From: Cohaesibacter sp.
GTDB lineage: Bacteria > Pseudomonadota > Alphaproteobacteria > Rhizobiales > Cohaesibacteraceae
DNA length: 49,622 nucleotides
Reading direction: 5' to 3'
NCBI GenBank assembly: GCA_025800105.1
Contig: JAOXSG010000780.1
Span: 1 to 49,622 of the forward strand
Part shown: positions 1-7,431 of the stretch, one piece after another
How positions within the stretch are numbered: the first letter of the stretch is position 1
How the letters are laid out: every line of letters begins with the position of its first letter
The notes under the pieces: model-generated
Database searches by the model: none
Told to the model about the DNA's origin: nothing
The model's input: only the letters and a program-made list of their open reading frames with translations
Position numbers and translations under genes: made by a program

Positions 1-64
1 TTTGATCATGCATTTGCATGAGCGTAAATTTTTATAAATCGCTGTAACTGTGGGAGTTTTTGGT

Positions 65-574
65 ATGGATGCAAAGCAATCATTACAACCAAAACAGGGG
101 CAAAAAGTTGGGTATGTTCGTGTCTCCGACGAGGATCAGAGTGAAAATCTACAAATCGACGCCCTGAAAGCCGCAGGATGCGATGTTATCTACGGCGATC
201 ACGGCGTCTCGGGTGCAATCCCTCATCGTAAGGGGTTAGAGGAAATGCTCGCCAGCCTTGAAGACGGCGACACGCTTGTCGTCTGGAAGCTAGACAGGCT
301 GGGACGCTCCACCATTCATTTGCTCCAATTGCTGGATGATCTGCGCAAGCGCGGCGTTGACTTCCAAGCCATTACCCAAGGCATAGACACAACAACGGCT
401 GTGGGGCGCATGCTCTACGGGCAACTGGCAGTCTTCGCAGAGTTCGAGCGGGAGCAAATCAGCGAACGCACCAAGGCAGGCATGAAAGCCGCCAAAGCAC
501 GTGGAGTGCATGTCGGAAGACCGAGGAAGAAAATTCGGAGGGCTGAGTTTAGTCATCTAGATGCAAAACACTGA
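65..574 (+). CDS. Small serine recombinase, Hin/Pin invertase type, lacking its C-terminal helix-turn-helix
   Basis: A 169-residue resolvase/invertase-family catalytic domain. The nucleophile is Ser21 in GYVRVS; conserved VVWKLDRLGRS and EFEREQISERTKAG segments follow, so the whole catalytic domain and the E-helix are present. Family members normally continue after the GRPR motif with a helix-turn-helix of about 45 residues. Here the protein stops about 15 residues after GRPRKK, so the sequence-specific DNA-binding domain is missing. The ATG at 65 is preferred over a GTG at 50 because GGAG lies 8 bases before it. Inferred role: inversion or resolution within the island, possibly defunct or dependent on a partner for DNA binding. 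Confidence 0.85.
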   Translation: MDAKQSLQPKQGQKVGYVRVSDEDQSENLQIDALKAAGCDVIYGDHGVSGAIPHRKGLEEMLASLEDGDTLVVWKLDRLGRSTIHLLQLLDDLRKRGVDFQAITQGIDTTTAVGRMLYGQLAVFAEFEREQISERTKAGMKAAKARGVHVGRPRKKIRRAEFSHLDAKH

Positions 575-660
575 GGTTTTATAACTAAAAGATCGTTGAC
601 TAGAGGTTGAGGACTCACGTAGTTACAACAGAAATTAAATCAAATAAGGAAACTTAGAGG

Positions 661-1122
661 ATGAACGTTCTAGGGTTTAGAAGTGATCCGAAAACACCAC
701 GATATGCAATTGTTTGTAGTGCTGATGAATCTGTTGTGTTTCTCAATGTGGACACCGAGACCCGTTTATCTTTTCCTGCCGACTGCACTGAAGATTCAGC
801 AAAGATCACTTGGTTATATCGAGAATTTGAGCGAATTTTTCATACGTATCCCAACATTGATCAGGTCGTAATTAAAAAAGGCGAATTTACGCAAGGTGAC
901 AATAACGCAAAGCGGATGGCGTCGTATCAGGAGGCTGCATTACTTTTATTCTGCGGATTACATGACAAGCCAGTTACATCAAAGTTATATAAATCGCTTA
1001 ACACCAAAAGCTCAGAAGTTAAGGGGCATGCAGAGGCTCGTGTAGGTAGGACTTCGCAATATTGGGATACGAAAATTGCTGATGCTATTGTAGCTGCTTG
1101 GTGGGGAACAAACAATTTATGA
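661..1122 (+). CDS. DUF3010-like protein with probable RNase H fold
   Basis: A 153-residue protein. Its layout matches the DUF3010 family from memory: two N-terminal strands (VLGF, YAIVCS), a helix around WLYREFERIF, a strand IDQVVIKKG, an amphipathic helix near SYQEAALLLF and a C-terminal DAIVAAWW helix. This is the core of a RuvC/RNase H-like fold. The acidic residue expected on the first strand is not obvious, so catalytic activity is uncertain. GAGG lies just before the ATG and a second AAGGA about 12 bases upstream. The stop overlaps the kinase start (ATGA), so the two proteins are probably made together. Alternative: a non-catalytic RNase H-fold adaptor. Confidence 0.6.
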   Translation: MNVLGFRSDPKTPRYAIVCSADESVVFLNVDTETRLSFPADCTEDSAKITWLYREFERIFHTYPNIDQVVIKKGEFTQGDNNAKRMASYQEAALLLFCGLHDKPVTSKLYKSLNTKSSEVKGHAEARVGRTSQYWDTKIADAIVAAWWGTNNL

Positions 1123-2198
1123 ATTTAGTACCAGCAACTTTACCCATTAGCCAAGGGACGACATTTTATAATAAATACAAATTGGTACGACGGGTTGGTC
1201 AAGGGGCTTTCGGAGAAGTTTGGCTAGCTCACGATCAAGCGGTCAACCAAGAGTATGCAATTAAAATTCTAAATACTGGTATTGGCGTAGATCAACGATT
1301 GCGTGAAGCACAGGTTGGACATGCCTTTGAACACAACAATCTCGTTCGTGTACATCAAGCAGATGTCGCAACTGATGGAAAAGTCATTATCGCAATGGAC
1401 TATTTTCCAGATGGCGCAATCACAACTTTAGCTAACCCAAGTAATTTCCTTTCTTTGCCTACAGCAATTCGCGCCACAATCGATATGTTGCAAGGTTTGG
1501 AGCATTTGCATCTAAATAATTTTTTTCACAACGATATAAAGCCACAGAACATTCTGCTTGGTTCACAAGGGCAAGCTAAGCTATCGGATTATGGTATTGT
1601 CGGCGTTTCTGCGGATGGAACTGCTGTGCAGCCTTGTAGCTGGTATGTACTTCACGCAGCACCAGAAACAGTAGCCGGCAACGGTATTGAGGTCAGAACT
1701 GATGTCTTCCAAACAGGTCTAACGCTTTTCAGATTGCTGATTGGACTTGGAACGTTGGAAGCAAAATACAGTGCACTTGGTGGAGCTGCGTATGCCGCAG
1801 CACTTGCTGACGGCACCTTGATTTCTCGCGCCGATTTCCCTCCATTTATTCCAACTTCAGTTTGCCGTGCCGTTTTAAAGTCTGTTGATCCAAATCCCAC
1901 TAAGCGATTTCAATCGGCACTGGAGATGAGACGGGCGTTAGAAAAACTGGCGTTTGCTGGATCATGGACAACTGATAATGCTGGTGCACTTATTGGTGAA
2001 GATACTCGTTATACCTATCGTTATGAGCATATGCCTGCTTTGGTCTCAAATGCGTCGGTTACAGCATTTAAAACAAACAAGGCGTCTGGGCGAGAGACTA
2101 GGATTTCTAAGTTCTCCAAGAAACACATCAAAAATTCAGAAGCGAAACGGCTAATTGCTAGTTTTTTAAAAGCTGTAGTTGATGGCAAAGCCTTTTAA
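1119..2198 (+). CDS. Serine/threonine protein kinase (Hanks type), cytoplasmic
   Basis: A 359-residue protein with a complete kinase domain over about residues 20-285. It has the glycine loop GQGAFGEV (27-34), lysine K49 in AIK, a candidate helix-C glutamate E63, catalytic loop HNDIKPQN (D139, K141, N144), DYG (157-159) in place of DFG, and an APE-like AAPE. All catalytic residues are present, so it should be active. No transmembrane segment or PASTA repeats are seen, only a basic tail of about 75 residues. The start at 1119 overlaps the upstream stop as ATGA; an in-frame TTG at 1098 is less likely. Kinases in islands often act in phage defence or conflict systems. That role is inferred from context, and the substrate is unknown. 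Confidence 0.9.
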   Translation: MNLVPATLPISQGTTFYNKYKLVRRVGQGAFGEVWLAHDQAVNQEYAIKILNTGIGVDQRLREAQVGHAFEHNNLVRVHQADVATDGKVIIAMDYFPDGAITTLANPSNFLSLPTAIRATIDMLQGLEHLHLNNFFHNDIKPQNILLGSQGQAKLSDYGIVGVSADGTAVQPCSWYVLHAAPETVAGNGIEVRTDVFQTGLTLFRLLIGLGTLEAKYSALGGAAYAAALADGTLISRADFPPFIPTSVCRAVLKSVDPNPTKRFQSALEMRRALEKLAFAGSWTTDNAGALIGEDTRYTYRYEHMPALVSNASVTAFKTNKASGRETRISKFSKKHIKNSEAKRLIASFLKAVVDGKAF

Positions 2199-2239
2199 TT
2201 AAGGGCAGCAGCAATACGCTTGCGCATCCAATCGGCGGG

Positions 2240-2603
2240 CGGTTGGTCAATGGATTGCAAAGGAGAGCTGAAACCTCCTTGCTCCCGATGAAATCGTCAT
2301 GGGGGTATCGGGGGAGCAGGAACGCTCCTCTGATTGGTGATCAAACGACCAATCGTTTGTGCATGGTTTGGTGCAGGTGGAGAGGCATATCTCCAAGTCC
2401 TGCGAGAGGTCAACCAGCGGTATGTTTGAATGGATCAGATTGGGTTCAAGGCCCATTTCTGATCCACAACGTGAGGGATAAAACGGGAGAGTGTAACGTC
2501 TCCCTTTTCAAGATCGTATGGTACTACCATACACATCTTGCGATCAGCGTTAGTGATCGAGGCACGGATGAAGTAACTCCTCGGGCGGTCAAATCGATTT
2601 GAG
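2240..2603 (+). ncRNA. Candidate highly structured RNA: array of about ten hairpins between convergent genes
   Basis: The 438 bases between the kinase (ends 2198) and the ATPase gene (ends 2638) hold consecutive inverted repeats with little unpaired sequence. They are 2257-2282 (8 bp, one bulge), 2284-2312 (6 bp), 2313-2328 (GGAGC/GCTCC, 5 bp), 2332-2354 (7 bp), 2373-2403 (11 bp with a 3-base bulge), 2432-2465 (8+4 bp), 2485-2504 (6 bp, then T4), 2509-2540 (6+7 bp), 2541-2559 (6 bp) and a 14-base palindrome at 2589-2602. GGTTG 2241-2245 could pair with CAACC 2411-2415 and close a multibranch around the first five. Four stems share GGAG/CTCC. Expression and strand are inferred; the T4 after 2504 and co-orientation with the kinase suggest the plus strand. 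It could instead be a long 3' UTR or a single-stranded-DNA recombination or transfer site. Confidence 0.45.
2480..2508. terminator. Bidirectional intrinsic terminator between kinase and GHKL ATPase genes
   Basis: Stem GGGAGA (2485-2490) pairs with TCTCCC (2499-2504) around an 8-base loop. It is preceded by AAAA (2480-2483) and followed by TTTT (2505-2508), so it can stop transcripts from both sides. It fits the convergent arrangement of the flanking genes. Confidence 0.6.
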
Positions 2604-2637
2604 CAATAGAAGCCCAGATGATACTTCAACTTACAAG

Positions 2638-4395
2638 CTATTTGAGTGTGTTAAGAAGCCAATCGATTTCATTTCGAGCAGTGGAGATCAAGCTGCTATA
2701 TGAATGGATCGATAGGTTAGCCTCAAGTCTGTCTGGAGATACTTTAGGGTCTCTTCCCTTGCCAACGACCATAATCTCAAATGCTGCAGATGAATCAAGC
2801 TGGCATGCTAATTCATCGACATAGTTTTGCGCCTGCGAGACTTCATCTCGTCCGATTATTTTATTTGGTCGTTTGAACTCAATCAATAAATAACGACCAC
2901 TAAAACCTTGTGTTAGAAGAAGGTCTGGCCGTTTGCTAGCTTTTTCGCCTGAATACTTTTTGTCACAATATCTGCGAACAATTGTGTTTAGAGACGCATT
3001 AGAAGCCATCAAGGAATAGCGCGATCCGAATACCCATAGGTTTGAATCTAAAGCTTTGTGCATTGTGTCTTCAAGCGTGTCAGGGTTGAATGCTAGCTGG
3101 TCTAAGTAATCTAAAAACTCCGTACGGCGGCGTGCTTGAGAATGTATGTGGGACATTTCCAATAAGCCAAATTCACTGAGAGCTTCAGCAAAATGCTGTA
3201 CCTCACCATTGCTGGCTTCATTAATTTTGTCTAAGACTTCCCAATATCCATCAAACTCCATTGCATCCAGCGCGACATAGGCGATCACTTGGGCACGCTC
3301 ATCGCTTTCTGAGTAGTACCTCATAAGAATTTTATTGAGCGCTTTTTCGGCATATTCACGGCGATGTTCTGGGAGCTTCTCAAGCCGTTTATTAATTTGT
3401 TTTTGAAGTCGGGCTTTTTGGAGGTTTAGCTGACTGCTATGCGTTTCTTTAAGCTTGGATTTAATTTCGTTTCTCAGAAACTCGCACAGTTCTTCATAAG
3501 CTTTGCTGCTTTCATTGACGCCTCCCCAGTCTGCTGTAACCATACCTTCCGTATCGGGAACAGAAATCTCGCCTGTTAAATTTTTGAGAAGCTTGGGGGG
3601 AATTTCTTCGTCGTTTTCCAGTCCGTAGAACGAGGGTGCCCCAACAATTTTTCCATCAACTCTTAAGCTAATTCCAGCAGTTTTAGGTTTGGATTTTGAA
3701 TGCGCAATAGTGAAATGTAGGCTTACATCACCCGCATTTTTCAAGCTCTTTTGTTTTTTGACATTATGGCCTGGCAAATCGGAAATACTCAGTACATCAC
3801 CATTAACGTGAATTTGAAAATGCCTCTCCTGTCCATATTCCCTAAACAAAAGCTCTTTGAGTTTTTCTGCCGTTGGATAGTTTAGATTTTGGTCAAGATC
3901 CCGTAGTTCCACAAGGGATCCTGCTTCCTCGCCATTAGACGCTTCAACCTGCAAGTCTAAAGGTATTTTTTCGAGATCATTATCAGCTTCAAGAATTAAC
4001 TTCTTATCAAGGTCTAATGTGCATTTGCTGCTGCCATTATTGGATATGATTTTCATTTTTGAGGCCAGTGTCAGTCCCGCAAACTTCCCAATACCTTTGC
4101 GCCCCTTAACTTTCCTTTTGAGTTTTGCAGTAATTTCACCTGATCTGCGCCGCTTATCACTTGCAATATCTAGATAGTTCTTCTCGATATGCTGGTCACT
4201 CATCCCAACACCATCGTCCTTCACAACAATTGGAGCTGGTACAAGAGCTGACGGCACTTCAATCCAGACATTTAGCGCGTCAGCATCCCACGCATTGTCT
4301 ACGAGTTCTTTGAGTGCGGCTTCACTTGAGCGATACGTTTCACCCAAGAGACGTGTCAAACGTGGATTTACGAGGAAATGAGCAGTTTTTTTCAT
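2638..4395 (-). CDS. GHKL (HSP90/MORC-like) ATPase with C-terminal PD-(D/E)xK nuclease-like domain
   Basis: A 585-residue protein. The N-terminal GHKL ATPase has an N-box ELVDNAWDADA (30-40), a G1 box DDGVGM (60-65) and a GRKGIGKFAG lid motif (98-107), so nucleotide binding looks intact. A middle region rich in charged helices follows. The C-terminal region contains RPD (D491) and YLLIEFKRP (E506, K508), the D...ExK pattern of the PD-(D/E)xK nuclease superfamily, with a QAQNYVDEL helix after it. GHKL ATPases of the MutL/MORC group are known in restriction-type contexts. The ATG at 4395 is preferred over an upstream TTG. It is transcribed divergently from the metallopeptidase gene 75 bases away. 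ATP-regulated DNA cleavage in defence is an inference. Confidence 0.8.
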   Translation of the reverse strand: MKKTAHFLVNPRLTRLLGETYRSSEAALKELVDNAWDADALNVWIEVPSALVPAPIVVKDDGVGMSDQHIEKNYLDIASDKRRRSGEITAKLKRKVKGRKGIGKFAGLTLASKMKIISNNGSSKCTLDLDKKLILEADNDLEKIPLDLQVEASNGEEAGSLVELRDLDQNLNYPTAEKLKELLFREYGQERHFQIHVNGDVLSISDLPGHNVKKQKSLKNAGDVSLHFTIAHSKSKPKTAGISLRVDGKIVGAPSFYGLENDEEIPPKLLKNLTGEISVPDTEGMVTADWGGVNESSKAYEELCEFLRNEIKSKLKETHSSQLNLQKARLQKQINKRLEKLPEHRREYAEKALNKILMRYYSESDERAQVIAYVALDAMEFDGYWEVLDKINEASNGEVQHFAEALSEFGLLEMSHIHSQARRRTEFLDYLDQLAFNPDTLEDTMHKALDSNLWVFGSRYSLMASNASLNTIVRRYCDKKYSGEKASKRPDLLLTQGFSGRYLLIEFKRPNKIIGRDEVSQAQNYVDELACQLDSSAAFEIMVVGKGRDPKVSPDRLEANLSIHSYSSLISTARNEIDWLLNTLK

Positions 4396-4407
4396 ACGCA
4401 AAAGAGT

Positions 4408-4436
4408 ATCATAGGTTGAAATTGAATCAACTTAAA
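4408..4436 (-). promoter_or_regulatory. Possible promoter for the GHKL ATPase gene
   Basis: On the minus strand TTTAAG and TATGAT are separated by 17 bases, in the 75-base divergent intergenic region. The -10 box is good and the -35 box poor. The predicted start would lie only a few bases before the ATG at 4395, giving an almost leaderless message. Confidence 0.25.
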
Positions 4437-4470
4437 CCAACGCGCAAGATTTTTGAAATACGAGATATTA

Positions 4471-5379
4471 ATGGATTTTCTGAACATCAAATTTGATCTC
4501 GAGCACATTAAAATTGATTGGATCTCTAGGCATGGAAACTCTCATGTTTTTGAAGGCGGGTATGGGGACTTACGTGTTGAGATATGCTCGAGTATTTTTG
4601 AAAGAGTAATCCTCCTTTCCCGTTCCTTTGCACTGCGCCCGCGCGATACAGATACAAAATCAAATTTTAATGGGTTTGACGTCCGGGCGTGTGTCGATTG
4701 GATCATCCTTCACGAGCTTCAACATTTGGAACTGGGGCATTTTGAGTTGTTGAATGGTGTTCCAACATTGCATTTGATATCTCGTTCTAAGCGCAGCTCC
4801 AATCCAATCAATGGCTTACCTAAAGAGCTATGGCACAAGGTCGAACCGTGCCTTGAATTACAAGCTGATCACGATGCGATTGACTTCATGTTGGATAGAT
4901 ATTCGACTGATGGCTGGCAGGAAATCCGCGCTAAAGCCACTAGCATTGCGGCAGCAATGGTCTTGATTGAGAAAATTGATACAGAGAATGGGATCAAGCA
5001 CTCAACCCACCCCAAAGCTGCAACGCGGATTTTTCAGCTTCTAGGCCATTTAACGGAAATGTGGTCACTCCCTGCGCATATCGATGCGCAAAACTGCGAT
5101 GAAAAGACAGTTCCAAAAGGTGTCCTGCCTTCGGAAGAGGAACAGCATGCATTTGGCAAAGAAGTAATTCTACCCACATTCTGGAATGCTGTTGCTCTAG
5201 CAGAAAAGGCGGAGGCAAAAACCATCATTGATGATTTAGGCTCACCAGAAGACTTCTTCGCTGATGTTGCACGGGCAAAATTTGGGCAATGGGACAAATT
5301 GAAAACGACAGGTTCGAAAGAATGGGCGGAACTGAAGAACACCAACGAAGCGATCTTACCGCTTTTACGGAGGCACTAA
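4471..5379 (+). CDS. HExxH metallopeptidase-like protein of the island
   Basis: A 302-residue protein with the zinc motif HELQH (81-85) inside IILHELQHLELGH. A second segment, CLELQADHDA (E129, D133), would supply the third ligand as in gluzincin-type peptidases with an ExxxD element. A third histidine-rich stretch, STHPKAATRIF, resembles the SxHP segment of M48-type peptidases. No signal peptide or membrane segment is seen, so it is probably cytoplasmic. The ATG at 4471 has GAG 8 bases upstream and is preferred over TTG at 4453. Its promoter region is shared with the divergent GHKL ATPase gene. A role as protease effector or regulator in the same system is inferred; its target is unknown. 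Confidence 0.7.
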   Translation: MDFLNIKFDLEHIKIDWISRHGNSHVFEGGYGDLRVEICSSIFERVILLSRSFALRPRDTDTKSNFNGFDVRACVDWIILHELQHLELGHFELLNGVPTLHLISRSKRSSNPINGLPKELWHKVEPCLELQADHDAIDFMLDRYSTDGWQEIRAKATSIAAAMVLIEKIDTENGIKHSTHPKAATRIFQLLGHLTEMWSLPAHIDAQNCDEKTVPKGVLPSEEEQHAFGKEVILPTFWNAVALAEKAEAKTIIDDLGSPEDFFADVARAKFGQWDKLKTTGSKEWAELKNTNEAILPLLRRH

Positions 5380-5503
5380 CTCGACTGTCTCTATAGATGT
5401 ATCAATCAGAATTACTCGACCCTAGGCCGTAAACGTGCAATCATTCATCATAATCTAAATTGCATGTTTGGGTTCATTAGAACAAATACTTAGAGGGTGT
5501 TTC

Positions 5504-6472
5504 ATGGGTTGGAAGGGTACAATGCGTTCAATTTCCGCTGCTTCTCGCAGAATGGAAAAAGAAGCTGCGCGAAGGCACAAAGAAGCCGAAAAAATTCAGA
5601 CGGCAATGGACGTAGCGGCTGATGTTGAGAGTTGGGAAAACTACATTGGCAATCTATTGAACGTACACACAGACTTAGCTGAGTACATTGATTGGGATGG
5701 TCTGTCTAGAAAGCCGCAACCAAAAGAGCCGCATCCAAAGTCTCATCATCATGATCAGGCGAGAGAAGAACTCGCATCCTTCAAGCCGGGCATGTTTGAC
5801 TTTCTCAAAGGCGGAAGTATTAAGAGGCGGAAGGTTTTGGAAGATGCCGTTGATCAAGCTGCAAGACAAGACGCAATGGAAAACGAGAAGGCTATCACGT
5901 CGTATACAGAAGACCTTGCTTCTTGGAAGGCTGATTGTGATTTAGCAAAGCGCGTTGTTGAAAGAGAGAGCGCTGCGATCCAAGAAGTTATCACCGAAAT
6001 GCAGTCTCTTTCACAGAACGATCTGATAGGATCATCTGTACAATTTTCAATCGGGGATAATTATGTTCATGCAAAGCCGCAGGTACATACCGATGAAATT
6101 GTGCCGGATTATCGCCGTAAACAACTTGCAAGCGGAAAGCTCTCAGAAACCAAGATGCCCGTTGGGCAGTTCAATGAACTGTACCAAGACTATGTAGCCA
6201 GTGTTGCGCTTAAAGTTGCGGGAGATTTGTTTCAGATTCTGCCACTTGAAGAAGTTTTTGTGACCTGCGAATGCAATATGCTCAACTCTGCGACGGGTCA
6301 TAAGGAGCCAACACCGATTCTTTCTGTTCAATTTGTGCGAGAGACCATGAGGCAATTGAATCTGTCGGGAATTGATCCATCCAATGCTATGGCGAATTTC
6401 AATCACAATATGAAATTCAGCAAGACCAAAGGTTTTTCAGCAATCGCACCTTTAACGGAAGACCGTTGTTAA
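5504..6472 (+). CDS. Island protein of unknown function, 322 residues, coiled-coil N-terminus
   Basis: The N-terminus (GWKGTMRSISAASRRMEKEA...) is rich in Lys/Arg/Glu and predicts a long helix or coiled coil. A polar linker with PKSHHHD follows, then more helical segments and a mixed C-terminal part with VTCECNMLNSATGHKEPTPI. I recognise no catalytic motif. Similar proteins starting with a basic helix occur as hypothetical proteins in other bacteria, but I cannot name a family. The start at 5504 has AGAGGG 7 bases upstream; a longer reading frame from 5468 lacks such a site. It follows the metallopeptidase gene by 124 bases on the same strand, and the two may be co-transcribed. Confidence 0.65.
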   Translation: MGWKGTMRSISAASRRMEKEAARRHKEAEKIQTAMDVAADVESWENYIGNLLNVHTDLAEYIDWDGLSRKPQPKEPHPKSHHHDQAREELASFKPGMFDFLKGGSIKRRKVLEDAVDQAARQDAMENEKAITSYTEDLASWKADCDLAKRVVERESAAIQEVITEMQSLSQNDLIGSSVQFSIGDNYVHAKPQVHTDEIVPDYRRKQLASGKLSETKMPVGQFNELYQDYVASVALKVAGDLFQILPLEEVFVTCECNMLNSATGHKEPTPILSVQFVRETMRQLNLSGIDPSNAMANFNHNMKFSKTKGFSAIAPLTEDRC

Positions 6473-6484
6473 GCACACCATGTA

Positions 6485-7216
6485 TCAACCAATAAACTGA
6501 AGGCGTATGATGTAGATAATCACGCCTTCATCTGGTTGCGGTGGCCTTTCTTGTGTTGGGAGCCTTGAGCAATCATCTGCAATGCAAATGATGAATTGAT
6601 GGTGTCCCGCATCTTCTGTTTCCGATAATACTTCTGGCTGCCCAGTCTCATCAATGGGAAGAAACTGCTCTCCCAAATTGATCTTGATGCTTGGTTCATC
6701 ATTCAGACCAAGAGGCAGAGGGTGGGTTTGGCCTTTGTATCGCTGGAAAGCCACAGCATAACCATCGGTATCGCTGTTGAGGTGGAAACAGAATTCTTCT
6801 CCTAACCTCAGCGTTTCTTCTGGCTTTGGTTGCCGACGTGGGCGTTGTACGAGGTTCATAGATTTGTCAAAACGAGCAATTCGCAATGTACCTTGAATTG
6901 CATGATCTTTCAGATAATCACGCCATGCATCTGTATGATGCCATGTAAAGAGAGACGGTGCGATTGTGCTGGCATTAGCAGCGTGATTTTCGCTTATCCA
7001 AGCATGAATAAGCTTGGCATATGAGCGCCGAATTTTCCCACGCCGAAAGGTCGAAATATAATCTGTTCCCATGAGGACTTTGCGACCAAGCGCAGCGTCT
7101 ATGATCTCTTCAACGCTTGTATCACAAGCATCTGCGACTGCTCGGGTCGCGACATAGAGCTGCTTTCTTTGCTCTTCGGTTGCCTGTAACCAGTCGATTT
7201 CACTGACATATGTCAT
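6485..7216 (-). CDS. Island protein with DUF4384-like C-terminal domain
   Basis: A 243-residue protein. Residues 1-90 are helical and basic (EEQRKQLYVATRAVADACD, RRGKIRRSYAKL), possibly a DNA- or protein-binding module. From about residue 135 the pattern LGEEFCFHLNSDTDGYAV, then PLPLGLNDEPSIKINLGEQF and HHQFIICIAD, resembles the DUF4384 domain, which is often fused to or encoded near protein kinases and caspase-like peptidases. That link is family knowledge; its relevance here, with a kinase in the same island, is inference. The gene converges on the 322-residue gene with 12 bases between them. No strong ribosome-binding site is seen. Confidence 0.6.
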   Translation of the reverse strand: MTYVSEIDWLQATEEQRKQLYVATRAVADACDTSVEEIIDAALGRKVLMGTDYISTFRRGKIRRSYAKLIHAWISENHAANASTIAPSLFTWHHTDAWRDYLKDHAIQGTLRIARFDKSMNLVQRPRRQPKPEETLRLGEEFCFHLNSDTDGYAVAFQRYKGQTHPLPLGLNDEPSIKINLGEQFLPIDETGQPEVLSETEDAGHHQFIICIADDCSRLPTQERPPQPDEGVIIYIIRLQFIG

Positions 7217-7318
7217 GGAATGTACTACCCGAATATACCCGCATTCTGCATCCTGACGGAAAGATGGCTGACTTCTATTCTGAGGTCAAACACAGACACA
7301 ATTTTTGCAAATTCCGTT

Positions 7319-7346
7319 TTGGGGATTGGGAATAATATCCTAATAT
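7319..7346 (+). promoter_or_regulatory. Possible promoter for the small gene and recombinase
   Basis: TTGGGG (7319-7324) and TAATAT (7341-7346) are 16 bases apart in the 215-base gap between divergent genes. A start near 7353 would exclude the upstream ATG at 7345 as initiator and supports the ATG at 7432. Confidence 0.3.
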
Positions 7347-7431
7347 GTTCTTCTTACGTTCTCGATTAATGAGAAGCAAAAAGGAGCATCCCCAAAACAG
7401 AAAAACGCCAGACAGCAGAAAGAAAGCAGCC

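Noticed and set aside
2240..2603. Integron attC array
   Set aside because: The hairpins lack paired RYYYAAC/GTTRRRY core sites, and no integron integrase is in the window.
2240..2603. Retron msr/msd region
   Set aside because: No reverse transcriptase gene is found in the neighbouring island sequence.
2195..2629. Short minus-strand open frames in the hairpin region (for example one ending RKRIAAALN at 2195 and one reading YFIRASITNADRK near 2550), and a 119-codon plus-strand frame
   Set aside because: They lie in different frames, lack ribosome-binding sites and are interrupted by stops. The dense inverted repeats fit a structured nucleic acid better. A decayed gene remnant remains a minor alternative.
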